Source: a virus. Taken from it: a stretch of 63,883 bases of DNA. Both the position numbers and the translations under genes were made by a program. The notes under the pieces are model-generated. The model did no database searches. It saw nothing but the letters and a program-made list of their open reading frames with translations, and was not told the origin of the DNA. The stretch spans positions 1 through 63,883 of IMG/VR virus record IMGVR_UViG_3300047380_000774; one strand, written 5' to 3'. This document shows positions 27,681 to 36,180 of the stretch, piece after piece; the stretch's first letter is position 1; every line of letters starts with the position of its first letter.

Positions 27681-29192
27681 TTAGTTAATTCTAATTTTAT
27701 TAGAAAGGATATTCTGTTTAAAGTTCTGAAATTTTTCCTCTATGTCTAATTTTATATTTGGAAAAACAACGGGCGGTTCAGCAGGGTTATGTACGTGAGT
27801 TGTTAAGTAGAGATAAATTATATCTAAAAGTTCGTGTAATTGTTCACCCCTCACTAACGCATATGTTTCAGGTTCTATATTATTAATTATTTCATCCTGA
27901 CTAATTTCGTAGTTAGACACTTTAGAGAAGTTAATCCCTTTTTTAGATGTAGGAATATTATTACCGTAAGCGAGTATGTAATTCTTATCTGATAATACCA
28001 CAACGTTTTTACTGGGTTTATCAGTGTTTTTAACGATAGTCTCTTTTATTTTTATCTCCTTCTCAGGTGTGTTATCTTCTTCATTACTAAATAAAAGACC
28101 AAACCCTTTTCTGGTTTTAATATGTATATTTTTTAATATCTCATTATTAAAAGCATCGTTGGTTTTCTCAACGTCGTATTGTGTTGGAACATTCCTGAAA
28201 TATAACGGAAATATTGATGTCATTTTTTGTGGGTCAACATTTGATGGGTGTTTGATGTAGTTCTCTAAAGAACTTAACCCTGTTAATCCACGATTTATTA
28301 TCTGTTTAATTTCATGTCTGAGATTAAAGGATAAATCTTCTAAATCATCACCATTAACGATAGTAGAAAATAACAATTCTTTTTTATCGTTTTCAATTTC
28401 AGTTGTTTGATTAAAGTATAACGTTTCTGTTATTTCTTTTTGTTTCGCTAATTTATACACATAAAGAGTCGAAGTACAATTTCCATCACAATTAAGGTCA
28501 TCAATAAGGTATTCAATTAATACTTCAGTATGTACAAATTGATTCACTTTAGAGGTGATTTCTTTACCTTCACTTATTGTTGTTGTCGTATCAAATTTAG
28601 ATACCTGAATCATCGCAGGATTAGAGTCTCTAATAGGTTCTCTTTTTGAGACAACCTCATCGTCTTTAATTTTTCCAGCCCTAATCACTATTGCTTTTTG
28701 AGTCCAAAGAATATCTGAGTTTAATCTACTCGATATTGCAAAATCTTCAGTTTTAGGAATTGCTCCGTCATAAGTTTTTTTAACAAACTCTCCTGTTGAT
28801 TTATAAATGTCTTTTGCTTTCTTATACTTTAACCCCTCTTTTGATTGTGACATCATATGCTCCGCACTTGAAGGGTTTGGATATCCTTGGTCGACTATAG
28901 ACATTGGTATATAGAAACCATCTATAAATTTAGAGTCGGTATCGGTATATAATATATTAACGGATTCACCCACCTTAGGAACCATATTGATATGGTTAGG
29001 TAATAATGGTACAAACATAAACGGGTCAGATACTGCGTTCCACCTGTCTTTTTGTTCTGAATACTTTCCTGAATACTCTGTAACATAAACCTCATCAGAA
29101 ACAATCCACTCAACAGGGTCGATTCTAATTCTACCTAACGATTTCGGGTCTTTATTGTCTTTTACAACCCCCTTAAAAATGAGTTTAGACAT
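27681..29192 (-). CDS. baseplate hub / spike protein with gp5-type OB fold
   Basis: 503 aa. The N-terminus FKGVVKDNKDPKSLGRIRI followed by FVPLLPNHINMVPKVGESVNILY and DSKFIDGFYIP is the OB-fold start of T4 gp5 and related spike proteins. T4 gp5 continues into a lysozyme and a beta-helix; here neither is visible. The rest is alpha/beta with Lys/Glu stretches and a C-terminal helix. Muralytic domains are instead found on the M23 protein two genes downstream and on the 931-aa protein at 866. It overlaps the small upstream gene by 8 nt. Confidence 0.75.
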   Translation of the reverse strand: MSKLIFKGVVKDNKDPKSLGRIRIDPVEWIVSDEVYVTEYSGKYSEQKDRWNAVSDPFMFVPLLPNHINMVPKVGESVNILYTDTDSKFIDGFYIPMSIVDQGYPNPSSAEHMMSQSKEGLKYKKAKDIYKSTGEFVKKTYDGAIPKTEDFAISSRLNSDILWTQKAIVIRAGKIKDDEVVSKREPIRDSNPAMIQVSKFDTTTTISEGKEITSKVNQFVHTEVLIEYLIDDLNCDGNCTSTLYVYKLAKQKEITETLYFNQTTEIENDKKELLFSTIVNGDDLEDLSFNLRHEIKQIINRGLTGLSSLENYIKHPSNVDPQKMTSIFPLYFRNVPTQYDVEKTNDAFNNEILKNIHIKTRKGFGLLFSNEEDNTPEKEIKIKETIVKNTDKPSKNVVVLSDKNYILAYGNNIPTSKKGINFSKVSNYEISQDEIINNIEPETYALVRGEQLHELLDIIYLYLTTHVHNPAEPPVVFPNIKLDIEEKFQNFKQNILSNKIRIN

Positions 29193-29394
29193 CTGTTATA
29201 CCTTTTCTTTTTTTAACTTCTTCGGAGATTTGATAATAACTGTTTTCCACATTATCTAAATGGTGTGATAATTGAATCATTAATGTCTTAGTGTCTTCAA
29301 ATTCCTTTGATAAAATAGTTGCCGCTTCGATTAAATCTTTATTAGACCTTTTCGATGCGTTTTCTGCTATTTCTAAAATTATCTTTATATCCAT
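29185..29394 (-). CDS. small helical protein (69 aa)
   Basis: Not recognised. One long amphipathic helix with heptad spacing (MIQLSHHLDNVENSYYQISEEV). It lies between two baseplate-type genes, overlapping one by 8 nt and abutting the other, so it is part of the tail operon. Possible chaperone or small baseplate part. Confidence 0.65.
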   Translation of the reverse strand: MDIKIILEIAENASKRSNKDLIEAATILSKEFEDTKTLMIQLSHHLDNVENSYYQISEEVKKRKGITDV

Positions 29395-31242
29395 TTAATA
29401 TGATGTTAGTGGTACTGACTTACCCGTTACAAATGGTGTTACTACAGGACCTAATGGATGAGCTCCAGTTGCCGGTAATGACACAAATTGATTAACCCCA
29501 TTCTCACCTAGTTCTTTCATTGCTCCTTTCATAATAGAATCTACTAATAGTATATGTTTATTTGGTGAACCGTCCGGTAAACTACCAAGACTCACACCTT
29601 GTTTTTCCATGAATTGAATCGCATTGTTGTAAGCTCTTGTTGAGTTTGCCCCTTCCCTTGCGTATGCACCATAAAGAAGTGGAAACGGTACCCCTAAAGG
29701 TATACCTGATTTAAGGTTAAGTAAAGATAATAGTCCTTGAATGATACCTATACACGTACTAAAGTCTGTTGTGGTTATAAATTTGTGTAACATAGATAAT
29801 AGGGCTAGTATAATAGCATATCTACCTCTTAATTGTTGTTTAGCAATTTCTTTAAGAACCATAGAAACTATTTGAGTTAACTCTTTTTTAATTTCATCCA
29901 TCAGTTCTTTTTTATACATATCAAACACCCTTTTACCAACTCGAGTCATAAAACGTTTGTTATTTTCAGCAAATTCCTTTACGTCCTTCGACTTACCTTT
30001 AGCCTCATCAATCGCTTTAGTTAATATTATAAATGGAAGAACCGTTTTTGGTCCCAGCACTTTACCCATTATTGTTGTTGGTAATTGTTTGAATATGTCT
30101 AAATTAAGGTTAAGATTTATTGTAGGAACATCAAATCCTGATTGTTCTACAAATCCACTACCGATATTTTGTAATAACCCTTCTAATACCTCAGACTCAG
30201 AAATATTATCTGAATCTAAATCGAGTAAAGAATCGATTAATAAATCAGTATTCATCTCACCCTCAAAATTCCCACAATTAACTAATTTATATATTTTATT
30301 AATTTTATAATTAAACTCCTCTTCAATTTGTCTTGTATCTTCATCGTCAAACGCATAAGACAAATCTTCGTCTTGTGTTGACAAACCATCAATTAAACTT
30401 TCTTGTATTAACGCATCCTGTTCGTAAAAGTCACTACACAAACTAGCCAAAATTTGCATCATCTTGTTTAATTCTGCGAATGACTTTACCCTTTTGGTTG
30501 AGACATCAATTGAAGCCACACCAAATAGTTGGTCCATTAAGTCAGACATTAAGTCTTTTGTGTTGAATAGTTCAAAAGATGAGTAATAGTGAGAGACAAA
30601 ATCGGTTACGTTAATGTCCTTAAATTTTAAATTATATTCTTGAGTGAAGTCGTCAAAACTAAGGTCAAACATTTCTTTACCGTTTGCCGAGGTAAATGTT
30701 TTAGGGGAATTTAGGTCATTACTTATCGTAACGTCGTATAACATTTTATTAAGTGGTAAAGGATACAATTCGTTATCTATATCACCTTTTTCGTACATTA
30801 CTCTACCTGGCATTCCTTCAGGAGAAACTTTTAATAAATCAAAGAAGTCTATTTCTTCAGGAGATAGGTTTATCTCAATACCCGTCAATGAAAAATCAGT
30901 TTCACAATTAATCGCCCTAAACAATTCTTCGATAACTATCTTAGTTATTTTTGGTGAATCGGTAGAAACTTTCTTAATAATTTTTTTAACGAATGTTTTT
31001 ACTTTATCAGGGCCACCACCGGAACTTTGAAGTAACGTATTAACTAATTTTCCGATAAAATCAGTATTAACTGATTTACCACTACCGTCACCTAATAATT
31101 TTTTCTTTAACTTATTTGTGTCTAAATAAGCGGAACCAACAGACTGAAGGTCAATTTTCTTCATGTCCGACATTGACTGTAGTACCAACTTTATTGAGTC
31201 AATACCTTTATCTAATTTGTTTTGTTCCGTCTTTAATCCCAT
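29395..31242 (-). CDS. large tail/baseplate protein of unknown function (615 aa)
   Basis: Not assigned to a family. Mostly helical; the N-terminal half has acidic stretches, and the C-terminal ~120 residues contain a hydrophobic run (AIILALLSMLHKF, then GIIQGLLSLLNL) that could insert in or contact a membrane. The end is Pro/Gly-rich. Its length, operon position between a baseplate spike protein and a coiled-coil protein, and late-type expression make a baseplate wedge or tail-tip role plausible. It overlaps the upstream stop by 1 nt. Confidence 0.5.
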   Translation of the reverse strand: MGLKTEQNKLDKGIDSIKLVLQSMSDMKKIDLQSVGSAYLDTNKLKKKLLGDGSGKSVNTDFIGKLVNTLLQSSGGGPDKVKTFVKKIIKKVSTDSPKITKIVIEELFRAINCETDFSLTGIEINLSPEEIDFFDLLKVSPEGMPGRVMYEKGDIDNELYPLPLNKMLYDVTISNDLNSPKTFTSANGKEMFDLSFDDFTQEYNLKFKDINVTDFVSHYYSSFELFNTKDLMSDLMDQLFGVASIDVSTKRVKSFAELNKMMQILASLCSDFYEQDALIQESLIDGLSTQDEDLSYAFDDEDTRQIEEEFNYKINKIYKLVNCGNFEGEMNTDLLIDSLLDLDSDNISESEVLEGLLQNIGSGFVEQSGFDVPTINLNLNLDIFKQLPTTIMGKVLGPKTVLPFIILTKAIDEAKGKSKDVKEFAENNKRFMTRVGKRVFDMYKKELMDEIKKELTQIVSMVLKEIAKQQLRGRYAIILALLSMLHKFITTTDFSTCIGIIQGLLSLLNLKSGIPLGVPFPLLYGAYAREGANSTRAYNNAIQFMEKQGVSLGSLPDGSPNKHILLVDSIMKGAMKELGENGVNQFVSLPATGAHPLGPVVTPFVTGKSVPLTSY

Positions 31243-31616
31243 TACATATTAAAATTATCGTCAGATGGTGTATCATTACCTAAACCATTAACCAAATCCT
31301 TTAACATTTCTTTATCGTCATCACTCAAAGAACCACCAATGTCTTCTCGACCTTCTGATGATTTTTGTATAATGACCTGTTGTAGTTTAGCTAATGATAG
31401 TTTTTTTTCTAAAACACTATCTAATATTTTTTGTTGTTCTTTAATGATAGGACCCAATAAGGTTAAGTCTTCAGGACCTTTCATAAATCCTAACATTTTA
31501 TTTTGTATCCTAACTGCGGTATTTCTCTGCTCTACAGTTTCGTTATATATCTCCTGTAGAAGTGCCATTAAACTTTTTTGTGAAAAATTAATTTCTTTTT
31601 TAGTTGTTCTTCCCAT
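31242..31616 (-). CDS. coiled-coil protein (124 aa), first gene of the tail operon
   Basis: Not recognised. Predominantly helical with a basic N-terminus (GRTTKKEINFSQKSLMALLQEIYNETVEQRN), a middle coiled coil and an acidic end. It is the first gene after a late-type element and ends in a 1-nt overlap with the next gene. Small helical proteins in this place of tail operons are often chaperones or short baseplate subunits. Confidence 0.6.
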   Translation of the reverse strand: MGRTTKKEINFSQKSLMALLQEIYNETVEQRNTAVRIQNKMLGFMKGPEDLTLLGPIIKEQQKILDSVLEKKLSLAKLQQVIIQKSSEGREDIGGSLSDDDKEMLKDLVNGLGNDTPSDDNFNM

Positions 31617-31622
31617 ACTAAA

Positions 31623-31630
31623 TAAATAGT
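31623..31630 (-). promoter_or_regulatory. late-type promoter element CTATTTAT
   Basis: Minus strand variant with C at the first position; 6 nt before the ATG at 31616 and directly after the stop of the sigma factor gene. Probable start of the tail operon. Confidence 0.45.
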
Positions 31631-32332
31631 TTATTCCTGAATTACCTGTAACATCATCTCAGAGTATATTTTTTTATACTTTTTCATTGACGTTCTAATT
31701 TCTTTTGTGGTCATAGATGTCATGTCTCTTAATGACAATAATATAAGGTTCTTATTGAATTTATTTCCTTCCCCTCCTTGAAATATAACTTCGTAGTTAG
31801 TGAACACTTCTATTAACGCATATCCTAACTTTTCTTCATTTTTATTAAGGTTAGTGATTTCCATAAAATCTTCTAATTCCTTAACTAAACGTTTAACAAC
31901 GTCTTCATAATCTAAAGAGTCGTTATGTAAGAAGTATGTCATATCAGGTCTGCTCTCAACTGAGGACGATATGTCTTCATAAGATATCTTTCTATTTAAT
32001 TCTTTTTGGTCCTTTAATATCGCACCCATTAAATAGTTTTTACAAATCGTACCAAAATACGAATAAGCCTTAGACCCTTTAGAGGGGTCAAACTTATCCG
32101 CTTTAGTGATTAAAAATGATGATACGTCAGTATGTAAAGATTCGTAATCGAAGTCTCTACGATATAATTTATATCTACGAATTATGCTTTCGACCATTTT
32201 ACTTAATGGTTTTCTAAGACTCTGATTGTAAATCAGATTTCTTTCCTCATAGGTTTCTGCTTCTAAATATTTTACTACCGCAGCTTCCTCCTCAGGACCA
32301 AAGTATTGTTTGTTTTTTCTAGGTCTAGGCAT
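31631..32332 (-). CDS. phage late sigma factor (T4 gp55-like)
   Basis: 233 aa counted from the ATG at 32332, 9 nt after the upstream stop; an in-frame ATG at 32407 would overlap that gene by 67 nt and adds no conserved sequence. The segment 79-109, DKFDPSKGSKAYSYFGTICKNYLMGAILK, follows the sigma region 2 pattern of gp55 (FDxxK...AYxxxxxxxxFxxxI). Regions 3 and 4 are not evident, as in gp55. T4 gp55 recognises only a -10 box. Here the window shows a recurrent nonamer ATATTTATA without -35 box before virion genes, the natural candidate target. The sliding clamp and co-activator partners are not in the window. Confidence 0.75.
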   Translation of the reverse strand: MPRPRKNKQYFGPEEEAAVVKYLEAETYEERNLIYNQSLRKPLSKMVESIIRRYKLYRRDFDYESLHTDVSSFLITKADKFDPSKGSKAYSYFGTICKNYLMGAILKDQKELNRKISYEDISSSVESRPDMTYFLHNDSLDYEDVVKRLVKELEDFMEITNLNKNEEKLGYALIEVFTNYEVIFQGGEGNKFNKNLILLSLRDMTSMTTKEIRTSMKKYKKIYSEMMLQVIQE

Positions 32333-32340
32333 AATAAGTT

Positions 32341-33117
32341 TTAGTCTTGGTATGTTATCGCTCGGTCTTCTGTGAAAAATTGCTCTTTCTTTGCCGTCTC
32401 TAACCAAAACATTGCCTCGTCAGAACTTAACTTATTTTCTCCTTCTTTGTAATCCCAAAATAGAGAACCTTTTCTAAAGTTAGTGTGTCTATACGTTAAC
32501 TTAGGTATAACGAATACTTCATTAGACATATGCGTTAAACGAAGTAAAAATTCGTAACCAAAAGATAATTTAACATTACTCTTAAGACCACCAACTTCGT
32601 TATAGACAGACGTTTTAATAATCATACCACTGGTTTGATAGTTCTCGTAAGACGATAACGATTCGTTATCTAAGTATCCTATAGTTTCTGTTAGGTTCAT
32701 CGCCCAAACAGATTCATTTGTAAATGACAAGAACTCACCCTGTGAATTAGTGTCTATGACGATAGGTAGAAAGGTTGATACATCAGGATACGCGTTAATG
32801 TGTTGTATAGCGTTTTGTATGTATGTTGGAGTAATCTCATCATCCACCTCAGTAATTGCGATGTATTCTGATTTAGTGTTTTGTGCTCCAAAATTAATCT
32901 GTGAACAAAAATCAGTTTCTCCAGTGTTCTCTAATAAGGACACATAAGATTCTAAGCTATATTCATTCAAATATTTGGTTAACTCTTTTGTTGGTTTATA
33001 AACAATAGTTAATGTAAAATCCTTAACTGTTTGTTTAGATACCGATTCCATAAAGGTCTCAAATCTCGACCTGAGCTCTTTATTGATTGTATGTATAGGT
33101 AAAATTAAATTAATCAT
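32341..33117 (-). CDS. family 2 glycosyltransferase
   Basis: 258 aa with a GT-A fold: MINLILPIHTINKELRSRFETFMESVSKQT (N-terminal strand-helix), TLTIVYKP, NFGAQNTKSEYIAITEVDDEITP where VDD is the metal-binding DxD equivalent (Asp101/102 region), and a TSGMIIKTSVYNEVGGL segment as in GT2 enzymes. Cytoplasmic, no membrane helix. It overlaps the next glycosyltransferase by 8 nt and forms a pair with it. Substrate unknown; modification of phage DNA, virion glycans or host surface sugars are options. Confidence 0.8.
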   Translation of the reverse strand: MINLILPIHTINKELRSRFETFMESVSKQTVKDFTLTIVYKPTKELTKYLNEYSLESYVSLLENTGETDFCSQINFGAQNTKSEYIAITEVDDEITPTYIQNAIQHINAYPDVSTFLPIVIDTNSQGEFLSFTNESVWAMNLTETIGYLDNESLSSYENYQTSGMIIKTSVYNEVGGLKSNVKLSFGYEFLLRLTHMSNEVFVIPKLTYRHTNFRKGSLFWDYKEGENKLSSDEAMFWLETAKKEQFFTEDRAITYQD

Positions 33118-34168
33118 TTTCTTCTAATTCTTTAAATTTATCGACTGTGAACTCTAATTGTTCTTTTCTCTTTTTTGTTATGTTTGTAAAAACACTTAAC
33201 GTTTCTTTTGTGAATGTTTCATAAGTTAATTTACTTACCGTTGAATCCATCTCATCGTATAAGTCTGATGGTATTCTATCTTCTAACCATCCCTTAAATA
33301 CAGACGCAACTAAATCCACAATTTGATTTGAATCTATAGTCCAAATACCATTATCCTCTGTCATCCAATCAGGTTTAAGTGTTGGTATTTTACCAATAAC
33401 AGGTACTCCTGATTTCATAGACTCTAATGGGAATGTTCCATAACCTGAAACGTCATCAACCCAAACAGATAAACACGACTCTCTTAATGTTGTCGCGAAT
33501 TCTTCTTGAGTTAATCCTCTCATATCTCTAAATGTTACCCATTTAAATTGTGGGTACTTCACATAGAAAGATTTGATTAATTTCATAGTATCTCTTTGGT
33601 CACGTGTGTGTATAGAAATAATTGGTTTTTGTGGTTTATCTGACTTTGTAAACAATTCAGAAATAAACGGTGTAATAACATCGATATTCAGTTTCTTAAA
33701 TAAGTCATTAAGATATTGTTTTTGGTCTAAACTTGTAGTTATAACCTTATTAAACCCAAAGGAGTTCCAAGTAGCACCTGGTTTTAATGTTTCAAATAAA
33801 TAATCGTATGACTGACATAGAACTACTTTATTACATGGCATATCCGCAATTTGTTCCATTACGTGAGCAAATAACTCAGGTATGATAACTAAGTCATCAG
33901 GTCTAACTTGAAGACTACCCTCTTCTATTGAAACAACAGGTGTTTCATCATACTCTAATGGTAACCAAGAAGAAACCCCTTCATAGTCTTTATTTTCAAC
34001 TAAGATATGAGCGTTGAACTCATTCTCATTTAATACTCTTACTAAATCGTAAGAATGTTTGATTGATGCTTTAGCATTACCTTTAGCATCTTGTACGAAC
34101 ACATAAACGTTCGACTCTAATTTGTCGAGACGTTCGATAGCCTCGTTAATTACTTTTACTTTATCCAT
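33110..34168 (-). CDS. GT-B glycosyltransferase
   Basis: 352 aa. The C-terminal domain has KPIISIHTRDQRDTM, FKWVTFRDMRGLTQEEFATTL and SGYGTFPLESMKSGVPVIGKIP, the nucleotide-sugar-binding E-x7-E-like region of family 1/4 GT-B enzymes. The N-terminal acceptor domain is alpha/beta with VYVFVQDAKGNA. Coupled to the GT2 gene by an 8-nt overlap. No membrane anchor. The upstream leader lacks a clear promoter of either class. Confidence 0.8.
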   Translation of the reverse strand: MDKVKVINEAIERLDKLESNVYVFVQDAKGNAKASIKHSYDLVRVLNENEFNAHILVENKDYEGVSSWLPLEYDETPVVSIEEGSLQVRPDDLVIIPELFAHVMEQIADMPCNKVVLCQSYDYLFETLKPGATWNSFGFNKVITTSLDQKQYLNDLFKKLNIDVITPFISELFTKSDKPQKPIISIHTRDQRDTMKLIKSFYVKYPQFKWVTFRDMRGLTQEEFATTLRESCLSVWVDDVSGYGTFPLESMKSGVPVIGKIPTLKPDWMTEDNGIWTIDSNQIVDLVASVFKGWLEDRIPSDLYDEMDSTVSKLTYETFTKETLSVFTNITKKRKEQLEFTVDKFKELEEND

Positions 34169-34206
34169 GCTCTTTATTTAATGGTTTAATAATTTATTTG
34201 TAAATC

Positions 34207-34377
34207 TTATCCTTGTTCCTCTACAGAAGATTTACGATAATCAGTTACTAATTTCTTAATCTCACCGATTGATTTACGTGCTCTTGTTTGAGACGCTTTA
34301 GTAGTTCCATTGTGGTTTTCTACGAAGTCATTGTAGTGACTTTCTATTGCTTCGAAAATTTCTTGTTTTTTTGACAT
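34207..34377 (-). CDS. small Hc1 / histone-H1-like protein
   Basis: 56 aa, read directly from the complement: it starts at 34377 and ends TAA at 34207-34209. The core KASQTRARKSIGEIKKLVTDYRKS matches the pattern of the short Bacteroidota histone-H1-like (Hc1) proteins, in which a TRARK motif is followed by a basic amphipathic helix; the N-terminal helix IFEAIESHYNDFVEN also fits. Host versions bind DNA non-specifically. A phage copy may condense phage or host DNA. It differs by acidic residues at both ends, so DNA binding is not proven. Confidence 0.65.
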   Translation of the reverse strand: MSKKQEIFEAIESHYNDFVENHNGTTKASQTRARKSIGEIKKLVTDYRKSSVEEQG

Positions 34378-34389
34378 TTTTTTTTGTTT

Positions 34390-34749
34390 TTAATTTAATG
34401 GTTTAATTATACCATAGTTTAGTAATGTATTGAAACTTAATTTAAATGAGAACGGCATTTTTTTAAATCCATATGATATTCCCATTGCGGAGTCAATATC
34501 TTCCCCACCTTTTTCGTCCATAACAACTTCTAAAACATATTTTAAAAGTTCATATTTGGAGACGTTTAATCCCCCATCTTCCATTTCTTCTATTTCACTT
34601 TCGACACCTTTATCATCTTCTACCACTTTAACCACTTTTCTTGGTGGCATTTTAACGGCTTCGTGATAAGCATCTAAATCTAAAATATACGATAACCCCT
34701 CAACATCTAAGGTATATGGGATTAAATATGATTTGTCTTCGTTCGGCAT
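34390..34749 (-). CDS. hypothetical protein (119 aa)
   Basis: Not recognised. An N-terminal PYTLDVEGLSYILDL segment, a charged linker around 45-60, then a helical half with KYELLKYVLEVVMDEKGG. No motif. It starts 1 nt inside the end of the upstream gene, so the two are co-expressed. Confidence 0.6.
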   Translation of the reverse strand: MPNEDKSYLIPYTLDVEGLSYILDLDAYHEAVKMPPRKVVKVVEDDKGVESEIEEMEDGGLNVSKYELLKYVLEVVMDEKGGEDIDSAMGISYGFKKMPFSFKLSFNTLLNYGIIKPLN

Positions 34750-35333
34750 TATAACTCTATTTCTTTTACATTCGTTAATGTTTCTACTGAATGGTTAGAT
34801 TCATAATCTTTATTATATTCAGTTTCAACCTTTATTGATATTTTATCGTTTGGTTTTTGTTCTAAAACCTCACAGTCTGTTGTAATCCATATGTCACAAT
34901 TTTCCCACATTGAATCAATAGTGTCTTTTTTATAAAACTTATAGTTATCGACATAACTACTATTTTTAGACATAAAGAATAGAGACGCCGCTTTACCCTT
35001 ACCTAATTCATCAGAGACTATTGTGATTTCCCAATCTTTCTTTTCTTTCAAAAGGTCTGTTAGGTCTTTAAAAGCCCCCATATATGTTGGGGCAGAATGA
35101 CCAAATATTTCCATAGCAAACTCAATAAAGAAGAAATACTTTAATTCATCTTCATCTTGAAATTTAAAATGGTTTGAGATGTCATTTGTATTAACAGGTA
35201 AAACCATATCATACTCAAAACTCTCCTCGTCTTCAGAATCTGATTCGATATAATACTTACGATATTCAGACGCTGCTTTTGCGAATGTGTCTCGTAATAC
35301 ACCTGTAATGTTAATATACACTTGTTTCATCAT
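34749..35333 (-). CDS. HAD-like protein with degenerate catalytic motif
   Basis: 194 aa. The order of elements resembles small HAD 5'-nucleotidase-like phage proteins: a first strand YINITGVLRDTF where the catalytic DxD would lie, WEITIVSDELGKGKAASLFF (strand with Ser, motif II position) and CDIWITTDCEVLEQKPND (motif III/IV position). The usual Asp pair in motif I is replaced by Asn/Thr, which predicts loss of phosphatase activity. Identification is tentative. It is followed by a 1-nt overlap with the next gene. Confidence 0.4.
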   Translation of the reverse strand: MMKQVYINITGVLRDTFAKAASEYRKYYIESDSEDEESFEYDMVLPVNTNDISNHFKFQDEDELKYFFFIEFAMEIFGHSAPTYMGAFKDLTDLLKEKKDWEITIVSDELGKGKAASLFFMSKNSSYVDNYKFYKKDTIDSMWENCDIWITTDCEVLEQKPNDKISIKVETEYNKDYESNHSVETLTNVKEIEL

Positions 35334-35375
35334 TAAAATATAGATTTAATATACTTAAAGTAAAGTTTGTTATAT

Positions 35376-36095
35376 TTAGTCGTATTTCTCTAAAATCTGT
35401 GAGATTAAAGGGTTCCTAACAATGTCTTTATTATCGAACTCAAAGACTCCCACCTCATTCACACTACCTAATCGATTAACGATGTCGTATAAACCTGATT
35501 GTCTTTTATCTTTGTATCTGTCCGTTTGTTCTAAATCTCCTGATATGAAGAATTTAGAATTAAACCCAATCCTTGTCAGTAGTAATTTCATTTGACCCGG
35601 AGTTGCGTTCTGTGCTTCTTCAAAAATTAAAATAGAATTGTCGATATTCATACCTCTCATATATGCAAGTGCAAATACTTCGATATAATTCATCTCTTTT
35701 AATTTTTCTCTTTGTTCTTTTCCTATGATTTTATTTAATAAGTAATATGTTGGAAATATATAAGGGTCTAACTTTTCTTCAACTCCACCCGGTAATGAAC
35801 CTAGTTTCTCTTCGGCCTCAACGGCAGGTCTAACAATTATTATTTTTTCATACTTATTATCTTCTCTGTGTAATAACTCAACGGCTTTCATCATCGCCAC
35901 ATATGATTTACCAACACCCGCAGGTCCTGAACATAGAGTTATTTGATTTTCTTCTAAGATATTCCAATATTCTTTCTGTGCTTCAGTTAGAAATTTTTTC
36001 TTAGGGTTTTTTATAAGTGAACGTACAATCTCCTTTTTAGACATTCTATGTAAAGGTAGTTGTGGTTCTGTATTTTTATTTTTTCGTGCTCCCAA
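35376..36095 (-). CDS. phoH: PhoH-like ATPase
   Basis: 239 aa. The P-loop is TLCSGPAGVGKSYVA, followed by IIVRPAVEAEEKLGSLPGG, Walker B-like SILIFEEAQNATPGQMKLLLTRIG and KFFISGDLEQTD, all typical of PhoH. Cellular PhoH has ATP- and RNA-related activities; phage copies are widespread in marine and Bacteroidota phages with unknown role. The reading frame begins with TTG at 36095 after AAT; the first ATG is at residue 18 (36044), just before the conserved region, so the true start is not certain. Confidence 0.9.
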   Translation of the reverse strand: MGARKNKNTEPQLPLHRMSKKEIVRSLIKNPKKKFLTEAQKEYWNILEENQITLCSGPAGVGKSYVAMMKAVELLHREDNKYEKIIIVRPAVEAEEKLGSLPGGVEEKLDPYIFPTYYLLNKIIGKEQREKLKEMNYIEVFALAYMRGMNIDNSILIFEEAQNATPGQMKLLLTRIGFNSKFFISGDLEQTDRYKDKRQSGLYDIVNRLGSVNEVGVFEFDNKDIVRNPLISQILEKYD

Positions 36096-36180
36096 ATTAA
36101 TTGTGTTTAATTTATCACTTTATGATACTACTAATATCACCTATAACCGTCAAAAATCAATAGATAGTCTAACCCCTTTA

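Noticed and set aside
32333-32407. 25-residue N-terminal extension of the sigma factor
   Set aside because: It overlaps the end of the GT2 gene by 67 nt and adds no conserved residues; the ATG at 32332 fits the gene spacing.
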